A stretch of 39,496 bases of DNA, taken from assembly GCA_016702335.1 (NCBI GenBank), contig JADJEF010000010.1, forward strand, positions 1-39,496, written 5' to 3'. Shown here piece by piece: positions 26,781 to 35,029 of the stretch (the first letter of the stretch is position 1; each line of letters opens with the position of its first letter). This DNA is from Rhodocyclaceae bacterium (GTDB lineage Bacteria > Pseudomonadota > Gammaproteobacteria > Burkholderiales > Rhodocyclaceae). Below the pieces are notes generated by a model. The model was not told the DNA's origin. It saw nothing but the letters and a program-made list of their open reading frames with translations, and searched no databases. The translations under genes were made by a program, and so were the position numbers.

Positions 26781-27226
26781 GTCGTAGCGCGTATCGCCGC
26801 TTTGTTCGTCTCGCGCTGATGCTGGCGCTGGTTCAGCCAGCGGCAAGCGCTCTGGCCGAATCGGCCCCTGAGCTGGGTCGTTTGTTCTTCACCGCCGAGC
26901 GTCGCGCGGCGCTCGAACGCCAGCGCCAGTTCAACATCATGGAAACACGCGCCCTTGAAGGCGCCACACTGAGTCTTGATGGCGTCGTTGCCCGCTCGAG
27001 CGGTAAATCGACCATCTGGGTGAACGGCCGGCCGAGCGATGACGCGGACAGCACGCAAGCGGGCGTACGCGCGCAGTTGCAGCGCAGCAACCCGGGGCGC
27101 GCCACACTGACCCCCGGCGACGAGAACCCGACCCAGATCAAGGTGGGCGAAGTCATCAACCGCGGCACCGGCGAACGCGACGACCGCCTGGGGGGCGGCA
27201 AGGTGGTCACCCCGAACAAGCGATGA
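26777..27226 (+). CDS. MshK-like periplasmic pilus assembly protein
   Basis: 149 residues with a Sec signal (LALMLALVQPAASALA, cleavage about residue 28), then GRLFFTAERRAALERQRQFN and LSLDGVVARSSGKSTIWVNG, a pattern I associate with small MshK/PilP-type proteins that link platform and secretin. Polar, glycine-rich C-terminus. The stop overlaps the large adhesin gene start. Confidence 0.6.
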   Translation: MSRSAYRRFVRLALMLALVQPAASALAESAPELGRLFFTAERRAALERQRQFNIMETRALEGATLSLDGVVARSSGKSTIWVNGRPSDDADSTQAGVRAQLQRSNPGRATLTPGDENPTQIKVGEVINRGTGERDDRLGGGKVVTPNKR

Positions 27227-30200
27227 CTTTCCGCAAGTCGGCGCTGGTGAGACGGCGATTTGAGGCCAAAGTCAGCCCACGACGCCAGCGGGGCATAGCG
27301 CTTTTGATGTTGGTGGCAATTACCACGATGTCCACGCTGTTTCTGTTTGTCGGTAACTTGACTCCCGAGATTCAGCAGTCCCTGCGCCAGGCGAGGACGT
27401 ATGCCGCACTGCGTCAGGCGCAGGTCGCGCTCATTGGCTACGCCGCGCGCTTTCGTGATACGCAGAACGATGAATGGGCCGTCGAAGGCTACCTGCCCAT
27501 GCCCGATATTGGTCCTGATCGTGGGACGACCGCCGACGGCAATTGCCGCGACGCCGGTTTGAAACCACTGGAAGGCTGTCAGGCGCCGCCTTCGCCCAGT
27601 GACATAGCTTCGTTCGCTGGCAGCCTGCCCACCATGGTCGGTCGCCTGCCCTGGCGCACATTGGGCCTGCCGCCCCTGCGCGATGGCGACGGCGAGTGCT
27701 TGTGGCTTATTGTCTCTGCGCCCTTTCTCTCAGGGAACTACAAGGCGACCAACCCGATCCCCGTCAACTGGGACACGACAGGTCGCCTTGAACTGATGCG
27801 CGTCGATAAAGACGGCGCGTTGGTCAGCCAATCCGGCAGCAATGCGCATGAGCGGCCCGTCGCCGTGGTGGTAGCACCCGGCGCGATTCTGGGCGAACAG
27901 AACCGCAATTCCGTTGCGCAGGCAGTGGAATGCGGCGGCAACTACGACCCTTCCAACTACCTTGACGAGTACCCCGCAGGGAACATTTTCAACTACCTCA
28001 GCACAACAAAGAACGCCAGCGCACTCGACCCCACAGAAGTGACACCTGGTCAGCCCTATGCCGCAGATCGCCTGTTGGTGGGCGGCAAAACTTATAGCCA
28101 GGGAGGCCGACTCTACGATGTCAATTGCATCGGCGAATGCCCGCCGGTCACCAACGACATCGGACTCGCAATCACCAGTGCTGATTTGTTCGGCCCCATC
28201 CTCGGGATCAGCCGTTTCCGTGCCGGCATCGATGCAACCCTGCAGGAGATCAAAAATTGCATCGGTGCGGGCAGCACGCCAGCCACTTGCCTGCCCACCT
28301 CTGGCTATGGCCTGCATTACGCCTCCATGATCACTGCGGTGACCGGCGCCGGCAGCTATATCGTCAATACAGTTTCAGGGTGCGAAGGCGCCGTACTCTT
28401 TTCCGGCACCCGTGCCGCCGGGCAAAAGCGGAGCACCAGCACCGAGATCGCGACCGCCAGCAACTACTTCGAAGGCGGCAATGCAACGACCGGTAGCACC
28501 AGCTTTTCCGGCACCGCTGCCTTTGATGGCACCCTCACGGACACAACGAGCGACGTTGACAAAGGGATCAATTGCCCCGACCCCACTAATCCGGGCAAAA
28601 CCGATGGCGGAGGCACCCATGTGCAGTCCAGCAACCTGACCGCGAACAACATTGGCCAACTCACCGGCTACGATGCGGCAAGCCAAAGCATCACACTCGG
28701 CACCCCGCATTCCAAAAATTATGGCACCAGTATCGCCACCGATTTGTACGGCTGTACTTGGTTTGACAGCTACGACCTGACGGTCGGCCTGCGCAGCTAC
28801 TTCACCTTCACGATTCTTGAATCAACCGCTTTCTCCAGCGGTAACCCTCTCGATGGGTTTACCTTCGCGCTGGCTGATGCCGACCACAATGGCAGCGATG
28901 TTTGCGGGGCGGCACGGCAGCATCTGGGTTACTCGGGCAACAACGCCGACACCGCCTTTTTAGCCCCCCCGAAAATCGGCCTCGAAGTCGATACCGAAGG
29001 CAATAATCTCCGTAAGCTCACCGGCACCACCCCTGTGTTCACTAACCCGAACGGTTACCAACCCGGCTACAGGCTCACCTCGGCGTCGGGTATCAGCTAC
29101 CTCAGTAACGGTCGGAACGACCCCTTGAGCACCAATACCGTTTACAAAGGCGGACATGTAGCGGCAGTCTACTGGGGCGGGGAAACCGACATCGACACTG
29201 GCCGCTCCTGCTCGCCAAGCTGCGCCTCGCCTACCTATTGCAGCACGGCGACCTCGACTTGCATCATGCCCTCCGAAGATGACGACAATGTGCACGGTCG
29301 CAGCGGTAATCGGAGCGGCTATGTCGCCGTTCCGGGCAACCCGCTCTGGCCGTTCACCATAACCAAAGGTGCCGGCGCTTACAACCTCGACCCCAATTTG
29401 AGTAAGGTGCCGGTCGATCGGGAATTCCATGTCCGCGTCGAACTCACGCGCGGGCCGCCAGTGCTCGGTGCCGTCAGGGTCGCGAGCACCGGCAATATCG
29501 ATCTCAGCAACCCCGGCGCGACGATCGACGGCGTTGCACTGGCGGCCGGCGACCGAGTGCTGGTCAAGGACCAGACCACCGCCAGCGCCAACGGCGTCTA
29601 TGTCTGGCTGGCCGCCAGCAGCGCACTGACGCGCGCCGATGACGCCAACACCGCTGGCGCACTGATCAATGCCTCGGTCAATGTAACGGCGGGGACATCG
29701 CATAGTGGCACCTGGTGGCGACAGACCACCGCACGCGTAGTCCTCGGAACGGATAGCGTCACGTGGACCAAAACGCAGGGCATCGGTTCCGTCGCTGCCA
29801 GCCAGGTACTCAGTGCGCGGCTGGCCTCCACAGGGCCGGTGAGCCTCACGGCACCCGACAGTTCGCTCGACGATGTGAGCTTGAGTACAGGCGATCGCGT
29901 GTTGCTGAAAGATCAGACTAACGCCGCTGAAAACGGTCTTTACGTCTGGGACCCCACCACCTCACCAAAACTTAAGCGCGCCACCGATGCCGACAGCCTG
30001 AACGAACTCGGTGGTGCCATTGTCGCCGTCCGGCAAGGTGCCGTAAATGCCAACCACCGTTTCCGCCTGGCCCAGAGCACCTTCACGCTCGGCACCGATA
30101 GCCTGCGCTGGACCGAGCTTCAGGTCAAGCTCGCCCCTGGCGGGAATGTGGCCCTGGGCAGCCCGGGCAACAAGCTTGATGGCCAACTGATGAGCATCGG

Positions 30201-30903
30201 GGACCGGCTCTTGCTGCTCGATCAAGTTGTGAGCAGCGAAAACGGCATATACATATGGAATGGCAGCACGAGCGCCCTCACTCTGGCCAGCGATGCGGCC
30301 GCCTCGGGCACCGGTACCGCGGTGCAAGTACAGCAAGGCACCCGTGCCGGTAGCTGGTGGCAACAAGGAAGCGGCGGCTGGCAGCGCCGCGCCGTGCGCG
30401 TGGCCAGCCAAGCTAATCTTGACCTTTCAGCCCCCGGAGCGACGATTGATGGTATTTCACTGACGGTGGGCAATCAGGTGCTTGTGCGTGCCCAAACCGT
30501 AATCGCACAAAATGGTCTCTATGTCTGGCAGGGCGCCGCCAGCGCCATGACCGCTGTGACAGGCGCCGCTGCGATCACTCAGGTGCTGGAAGGCATGGAT
30601 GCTGGCCGGGCCTACCGCCAACTCACGGGTACAACCACCTGGGCGGCGATCGACCCCAGCCTGTTTTTCCGTTTCGACGCCTGGGTGCTGGGCGAAAACA
30701 ATGTTGACCAGATCGCCGCCCTGAAAGACCTGACCCGCGCCATGAGCCAAAGCTACCCCAGCTTCAGCCCGCACCTGCGCGACCAGCCCTTAATCGGCTA
30801 TCCTTTCCGCCGGGCGCGGCTGGGCTTGACCATCGGCCAGAACCGCGCCGCCACTGACCAGTACGTCACCGTCCAGAATTTTTCCGCCACCGCCCTGCAA
30901 TGA
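27223..30903 (+). CDS. large MshQ-like pilus tip adhesin with lectin-like domain and four C-terminal repeats
   Basis: 1226 residues. After a basic leader (residues 1-24) comes a PilX/prepilin-type helix beginning IALLMLVAITTMSTLFLFVG, then a cysteine-containing region. An L-type-lectin-like sandwich covers residues about 508-600 (LDGFTFALADADHNGSD, KIGLEVDTEGN), with a small Cys-rich knob (CSPSCASPTYC). Four related repeats of 90-115 residues start near nt 29470, 29812, 30121 and 30391. Each reads roughly ..DGxxLxxGDRVLVKDQT..NGxYVW. This repeat is familiar from phage tail-fibre and other distal-tip proteins. Residues 4-13 are encoded by a dispersed repeat. Likely an exposed adhesin carried by the pilus; inference from domains. 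Confidence 0.75.
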   Translation: MTFRKSALVRRRFEAKVSPRRQRGIALLMLVAITTMSTLFLFVGNLTPEIQQSLRQARTYAALRQAQVALIGYAARFRDTQNDEWAVEGYLPMPDIGPDRGTTADGNCRDAGLKPLEGCQAPPSPSDIASFAGSLPTMVGRLPWRTLGLPPLRDGDGECLWLIVSAPFLSGNYKATNPIPVNWDTTGRLELMRVDKDGALVSQSGSNAHERPVAVVVAPGAILGEQNRNSVAQAVECGGNYDPSNYLDEYPAGNIFNYLSTTKNASALDPTEVTPGQPYAADRLLVGGKTYSQGGRLYDVNCIGECPPVTNDIGLAITSADLFGPILGISRFRAGIDATLQEIKNCIGAGSTPATCLPTSGYGLHYASMITAVTGAGSYIVNTVSGCEGAVLFSGTRAAGQKRSTSTEIATASNYFEGGNATTGSTSFSGTAAFDGTLTDTTSDVDKGINCPDPTNPGKTDGGGTHVQSSNLTANNIGQLTGYDAASQSITLGTPHSKNYGTSIATDLYGCTWFDSYDLTVGLRSYFTFTILESTAFSSGNPLDGFTFALADADHNGSDVCGAARQHLGYSGNNADTAFLAPPKIGLEVDTEGNNLRKLTGTTPVFTNPNGYQPGYRLTSASGISYLSNGRNDPLSTNTVYKGGHVAAVYWGGETDIDTGRSCSPSCASPTYCSTATSTCIMPSEDDDNVHGRSGNRSGYVAVPGNPLWPFTITKGAGAYNLDPNLSKVPVDREFHVRVELTRGPPVLGAVRVASTGNIDLSNPGATIDGVALAAGDRVLVKDQTTASANGVYVWLAASSALTRADDANTAGALINASVNVTAGTSHSGTWWRQTTARVVLGTDSVTWTKTQGIGSVAASQVLSARLASTGPVSLTAPDSSLDDVSLSTGDRVLLKDQTNAAENGLYVWDPTTSPKLKRATDADSLNELGGAIVAVRQGAVNANHRFRLAQSTFTLGTDSLRWTELQVKLAPGGNVALGSPGNKLDGQLMSIGDRLLLLDQVVSSENGIYIWNGSTSALTLASDAAASGTGTAVQVQQGTRAGSWWQQGSGGWQRRAVRVASQANLDLSAPGATIDGISLTVGNQVLVRAQTVIAQNGLYVWQGAASAMTAVTGAAAITQVLEGMDAGRAYRQLTGTTTWAAIDPSLFFRFDAWVLGENNVDQIAALKDLTRAMSQSYPSFSPHLRDQPLIGYPFRRARLGLTIGQNRAATDQYVTVQNFSATALQ
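27231..27261 (+). repeat. dispersed hairpin repeat, copy 3 (start of the adhesin gene)
   Basis: Core CAAGTCGGCGCTGG, loop TGAG, arm ACGGCGAT. It begins 8 bp after the ATG at 27223 and is read in frame as RKSALVRRRF within the basic leader that precedes the predicted cleavage. Confidence 0.9.
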
Positions 30904-31676
30904 TGCTTCCAACCGCCGTATTACCAGCGCCGACTTGGCGTAACGCCGGCTTTTCTCTCGTTGAACTGGCCGTGGTGATGTTCATCATCTCCTTGCTCAT
31001 CGGCGGCATGGTAATGCCATTGTCAGCACAACAGGATTTGCGCGCCCTCGCCGAAACAGACAAGGCCGTACGTGCCGCCCGCGATGCGCTGCTCGGCTTT
31101 GCCATGGTGCACGGACGGCTACCCTGCCCGGCGACGGCAACTAGCAACGGTGTGGAATCCCCCCAAGGCGGTGGTACCTGCACCAATCCGCATGACGGAC
31201 TACTTCCAGCGGTAACGCTGGGCTTGCGCTCAGAAGCCAGCGATGGCTACGCCTACGATGGCTGGGGACAAGCCGCGACGAATCGCCTGCGCTACGCAAC
31301 GACAGCCGTCGCCTCGCCGGGCTTCACCACCGTCGATGGCCCGAAAAACTTCAAGAATCAATATGGTCTGGGCACCAGCTTCGCCGGCGATCTGGTGATT
31401 TGCAGCTCGGCGACCGGTATCACGGCGAGCAGTTGTTCCGGCACGCCCACGACCCTGGCCAGCAATGCCGTCGCCATTATTTTCTCGCTAGGGAAAAACG
31501 GCACCACCACTGCATCGGCTGAAGAGGCTGCCAATCTGAATTCGCCTGCCGACCGGGTTTTCGTCAGCGCGCCGCGCTCAACGACATTCGACGATACCTT
31601 TGAGTGGATATCTGCGCCGCTACTAGTGCCAGCGCTGACCGACGGCGGTCACCTCAAGAGCACTTCCGGCTCCTGA
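30900..31676 (+). CDS. type IV prepilin-like protein (MshO-like)
   Basis: 258 residues with a classical type IV prepilin N-terminus: leader of 17 residues ending NAG, then FSLVELAVVMFIISLLIGGM with Glu at mature position 5. A globular part follows, with CPATATSNGVE, DGYAYDGWGQ and a Cys-containing C-terminal half. Probably a minor pilin of the MSHA-like pilus. Start overlaps the adhesin stop (ATGA). Ten residues of the leader are encoded by an inverted copy of the dispersed repeat. Confidence 0.85.
   Translation: MMLPTAVLPAPTWRNAGFSLVELAVVMFIISLLIGGMVMPLSAQQDLRALAETDKAVRAARDALLGFAMVHGRLPCPATATSNGVESPQGGGTCTNPHDGLLPAVTLGLRSEASDGYAYDGWGQAATNRLRYATTAVASPGFTTVDGPKNFKNQYGLGTSFAGDLVICSSATGITASSCSGTPTTLASNAVAIIFSLGKNGTTTASAEEAANLNSPADRVFVSAPRSTTFDDTFEWISAPLLVPALTDGGHLKSTSGS
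30911..30940 (-). repeat. dispersed hairpin repeat, copy 4 (leader of the prepilin gene)
   Basis: Minus orientation: CCAAGTCGGCGCTGG, loop TAAT, ACGGCGGTTGG. The outer CCAA/TTGG pair replaces GCAA/TTGC of copy 1, and the A-to-G change keeps a T-G pair, so the stem covaries. It encodes prepilin residues 4-14. Confidence 0.85.
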
Positions 31677-31680
31677 TCAT

Positions 31681-31710
31681 CCGCAAGTCGGCGCTGGCAA
31701 GACGGCGATG
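31681..31710 (+). repeat. dispersed hairpin repeat, copy 5
   Basis: Core CAAGTCGGCGCTGG, loop CAAG, arm ACGGCGAT. It lies 4 bp after the prepilin stop, between that gene and the convergent HTH gene. Confidence 0.9.
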
Positions 31711-31745
31711 AGCGGCGGGGAGCACTATGCACCACCCAGCGCCCC

Positions 31746-32024
31746 TCACTTTTTTGCGACAAACCCCACCTCCAGCCCAAAAATATCGGCGATCTTGACC
31801 AGCGTTGCTGTTTTCGGCGAGCCGGTGCCACGCTCGATCTGCTTTAACGTCGGCAGGCTGATGCCGCGGTGGGCGGCGAATTCGGCCTGAGTCAGGCGGC
31901 TCATCTTGCGCATCGCTTTCACCGCCTGGGCAATCGACAGCGTGCCGTTCTGAATATCCTGATAAAACTGGTCGCGAAATGCCCGCTCGGCATCGCGGTC
32001 GATGTGTTTTTTCCGCTTATCCAC
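31746..32024 (-). CDS. HTH antitoxin-like partner of HipA
   Basis: About 92 residues from GTG at 32024 (the open frame reaches 32117 but overlaps hipA deeply). Sequence: DKRKKHIDRDAERAFRDQFY, then a Cro/C1 HTH AMRKMSRLTQAEFAAHRGIS with LPTLKQIERGTGSPKTATLV. The gene starts inside the last codons of hipA (8-bp overlap), so it follows its presumed toxin, the reverse of the usual hipB-hipA order. Confidence 0.75.
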   Translation of the reverse strand: MDKRKKHIDRDAERAFRDQFYQDIQNGTLSIAQAVKAMRKMSRLTQAEFAAHRGISLPTLKQIERGTGSPKTATLVKIADIFGLEVGFVAKK

Positions 32025-33339
32025 GGCGACCTCGCGTTTCCAGCGACGGCAGGCTGTCCAGCCTGGCGACTTGGGCGGCGATACTGGCGCTGCAGTCGTC
32101 GATGATGCGCTGATCAATGCCGCAGGCGCTCATGGTCACAGGCAGCGCTTCAACGTCAGTCTGAAACGCCTTCAGCTGGCCGGCGATGGTTGCTGCCTCG
32201 CCAGAATCTTGGGTGATTTTTTGAATGATCGTCTCCCACGTTTCGCACTCTTTGCCGCCATCGGGTAGCCACTTGCAGCCGCGCACAATGAATTCCGGAT
32301 CGAGGTACATCGGGGCAAAGTCAAACAGTGGCGTCAGGCGCACGGTGCCATCAGGCAAACGCTGCACCGCCGTATTGCGCGCATGATTGTCGGTGTTGCG
32401 CAGTGCCAGGTTGAGAATGTCGCGCTTGAGAAACTCGATGGTTTCTTGCGTGCGGTCGGTGACGTATCGTCGCAGCGCCGCCGTCAGTGTGAACAGCGAG
32501 ATCGGCCGGCCAAAGCTGCGCACCCCCGCAAGCGACGCCAGACTTTCCTGGTGAAGCCGGTGCAGTTGCCCATCGGCATCGATCAGCCGATCAAAGCGTC
32601 GTGAGAAAAGCATATTTCCCTGCATCTGCGCGGGGTGCTCCACGCGCAATCCGCACCGCTGGGCCACGGCGGCATACGCGGCTTCATTGCGCAGCACCAG
32701 ACGATCATCCTCCTGCCTGCCGCGTGCCAGTTTGATCAGCCAGTGCGCGGCGGCGTCATCATCCGGTAGTGCGGCATCGGCAAACCAGAGCCCGTCGTGA
32801 TTTTGCGTGAGCAGGAATTTTGGGGCCGCCCCCTGCACGCCGGTCGTGCCGGCCGACAGCATGGCGTGCTGCCACAGGTGCGTAAGAAAGTCGTCTTGCT
32901 TGCGTACGATGTCGTCCAGCGTGAAGCCATCGCGGGGGGACGGCGCCTCAAGCGCCAGGCGCTCGCGATAAAACGTGACGGCGGTATCGAGACGGAGATT
33001 GCCGATCGGGTTGAAAGCGCCGAGCTGTATCAGCAGCAGGTCATTGACTTCCAGCGTTGCGCCGGGGGGGGCGATTTGCTCGAGGTAGCGTCTGCCGCGC
33101 CCCTGCGGCACCAGGTCAAGAAGAAACGCGGGGCAGTCGGGTGCCTCGCCCACGGCATCCAAGCCCTGCCTTGGCGAATTGACCGGCAGACCAAGGGCGA
33201 TGGGTACCGGGTTCTCAGCGCTAAACACGTACTCGGGAAGATAGTCAAACACACCCGCATACGCCCGCCGCCGGTCAGGTTTGAATTCGGCGGCCGGCAC
33301 CCAGGCACCGTTCAGGAAGATCTCTATCGTGCTGTACAT
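32017..33339 (-). CDS. hipA: HipA-family serine/threonine kinase toxin
   Basis: 440 residues, complete. N-terminal subdomain (1-110), glycine-rich ATP loop SAGTTGVQGAAPKFL (162-176), Lys203 in HWLIKLARG and catalytic loop LRNTDNHARN with Asp317. The metal-binding DFAPM follows at 340-344. Characterised HipA kinases phosphorylate aminoacyl-tRNA synthetases and cause growth arrest; the target here is unknown. It is distinct from the hipA remnant at 16048. The region between two dispersed repeats (31681 and 33435) is exactly this module. Confidence 0.88.
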   Translation of the reverse strand: MYSTIEIFLNGAWVPAAEFKPDRRRAYAGVFDYLPEYVFSAENPVPIALGLPVNSPRQGLDAVGEAPDCPAFLLDLVPQGRGRRYLEQIAPPGATLEVNDLLLIQLGAFNPIGNLRLDTAVTFYRERLALEAPSPRDGFTLDDIVRKQDDFLTHLWQHAMLSAGTTGVQGAAPKFLLTQNHDGLWFADAALPDDDAAAHWLIKLARGRQEDDRLVLRNEAAYAAVAQRCGLRVEHPAQMQGNMLFSRRFDRLIDADGQLHRLHQESLASLAGVRSFGRPISLFTLTAALRRYVTDRTQETIEFLKRDILNLALRNTDNHARNTAVQRLPDGTVRLTPLFDFAPMYLDPEFIVRGCKWLPDGGKECETWETIIQKITQDSGEAATIAGQLKAFQTDVEALPVTMSACGIDQRIIDDCSASIAAQVARLDSLPSLETRGRRG

Positions 33340-33434
33340 GGTGGCGGCCCGTGATACTTCGACTACTTTATTGTACTAAGTCAGAGCATAGACCGTAATA
33401 AATAGCTAAATGTAATTATCTATTCGTGTGATTT

Positions 33435-33465
33435 CCGCAAGTCGGCGCTGGCAACACGGCGATTT
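33435..33465 (+). repeat. dispersed hairpin repeat, copy 6
   Basis: Core CAAGTCGGCGCTGG, loop CAAC, arm ACGGCGAT, identical in core and loop to copy 2. It lies between the efflux gene's 3' end and the hipA promoter region, 19 bp past the efflux stop codon. Confidence 0.9.
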
Positions 33466-33483
33466 TCCGCAATCAACCCGCGC

Positions 33484-34914
33484 TCACCGCTCCACCACAT
33501 CCAACCCACCGCCGAGCGCCTTGTACAGCAAGGTGGCATTGGTCAGCTCGGCCCGGCGCATGGACGACAGCTGTTGTGCGGCCGCCAGTTCTTCGCGCAT
33601 GACATCCAGCACCTCGATGTAGCTGGCCGAACCGCCCCTGAAACGCGCCTCGGTCGCAATCGCCCGCTGCTGCTGGACCACCCAGGCGGATTCCACCGCG
33701 CGTCGCTGTCTGGCGACCCCGGCTTGCGCGGCCAGCAGATCGGCCACCTCGCGAAACGCGATCTGTATGGTGCGCTCATAGTCAGCGACGGCAATATTTT
33801 CCCGCGCAGTGGCCAGATCGACACTGCCGGACGCCCGGCCGCCGTCAAAGAGCGGCATGGTGAAGTTGGGGATGAAGTTCCAGGCACCGCGACCATCGGC
33901 GGAAAACAGCTTGCCCAGCGAAAGACTGGCCAGACCGAACCCCGCCGTCAATAAGATGCGCGGAAAGAAGGCGGCGCGGGCCGCATCGACGTTGGCCCGC
34001 GCTTCGATGAGCCGCTGCTCCGAGGCCATGACATCGGGGCGCTTGAGCAAAATCTCGGAGGGCAGGTCATACGAGAACGCGGCATCAAGCCGTTGCGCCG
34101 CCAGCGAGTAGCCGGGCGGCAGATCATCGGCCTTGTGTCCGGTAAGAAAGGTCAGGTAGTTGCTCGTGGTATTCAATTGCGTCTGCATGGCGCTCAACTC
34201 GCCGCGCGACGTTTCCAGGACCGCCTCGGCCTGAAGTATCTCCAGCTTCGACACCGCGCCCTGCTCAAACGCCTGCTGCATGAGGTTGCGGGTTTGCTCA
34301 CGGGCGGCAATCACCTCGCCCAGCAAACCGGTGCGCGCCGTCAGGTCCAGCCGGGAGTAGTACGCATTGGCAATCTCGGCGATCACCGTCAAGCGTACTG
34401 CCCGGCTGGCGGCCTCGGTGCCGGCCAGGCGGGCGCGGGCGGCGTCGCTCATGCCGCTGATACGCCCCCAGAAATCCAGCTCGTACGAGACCAGACTCAT
34501 CTTGAGGTCAAAACTCTGGAAATTGGTCTTCTCGACACCCCCGGCAATACTCTTGGATTGCGCGGACTGGGGTGCGGAACCGGTCAGTGCCACATTGGGC
34601 AGCTTTTCCGCACTGGCAAGGCCATAGGCGGCGCGCGCCTCTTCGATACGATTCATCGCCAGGGCCAGGTCCCGGTTGTGCTCCAAGCCCAGTGCGATCA
34701 TGGCACGCAAGCGTGGGTCTTGAAAGAAGTCGCGCCAATCCAGCTCGCGCGGTGACTGGCTACCCACCTTGTAACCGGTGGCCGGCCAGGCATCGGCAAT
34801 CGGTGCCGGCGGACGCTCATAGGGCCGGCCGCCGCACCCGGCTTGCGCAAGCGCCAGCATGAGCGCCAAAACAGCACGCGGCGACGCCGCAGAAAAGTAG
34901 TCATCAAAGCGCAT
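33484..34914 (-). CDS. outer-membrane efflux lipoprotein (NodT/OprM type)
   Basis: 476 residues from the ATG at 34914. Signal peptide with lipobox QAGC, then WRDFFQDPRLRAMIALGLEHNRDL, LSSYELDFWGR-type segment (SLVSYELDFWGRISGM) and the repeated half with LLKRPDVMASEQRLIEARANV, NFTMPLFDGGRA and VLDVMREELAAAQQ. This is the hallmark of TolC-like channel lipoproteins of RND tripartite pumps. No membrane-fusion or RND gene is adjacent in the window, so its partners lie elsewhere. Confidence 0.9.
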   Translation of the reverse strand: MRFDDYFSAASPRAVLALMLALAQAGCGGRPYERPPAPIADAWPATGYKVGSQSPRELDWRDFFQDPRLRAMIALGLEHNRDLALAMNRIEEARAAYGLASAEKLPNVALTGSAPQSAQSKSIAGGVEKTNFQSFDLKMSLVSYELDFWGRISGMSDAARARLAGTEAASRAVRLTVIAEIANAYYSRLDLTARTGLLGEVIAAREQTRNLMQQAFEQGAVSKLEILQAEAVLETSRGELSAMQTQLNTTSNYLTFLTGHKADDLPPGYSLAAQRLDAAFSYDLPSEILLKRPDVMASEQRLIEARANVDAARAAFFPRILLTAGFGLASLSLGKLFSADGRGAWNFIPNFTMPLFDGGRASGSVDLATARENIAVADYERTIQIAFREVADLLAAQAGVARQRRAVESAWVVQQQRAIATEARFRGGSASYIEVLDVMREELAAAQQLSSMRRAELTNATLLYKALGGGLDVVER

Positions 34915-35029
34915 GGCGAGAATTTTAGGGGGCGCTGAATCCGCCCCTCCCGCGAATAGCAGCACTTTGTCTGGGCAGTTGGCACGGTATTCGCTCAAGA
35001 GAGCTACCACCACCCACCTGGAGATGATC

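Noticed and set aside
27223..30903. Phage tail-fibre gene, hence a prophage
   Set aside because: Only the C-terminal repeats are fibre-like; the N-terminus, overlaps and neighbours belong to a pilus operon and no other phage gene is present.
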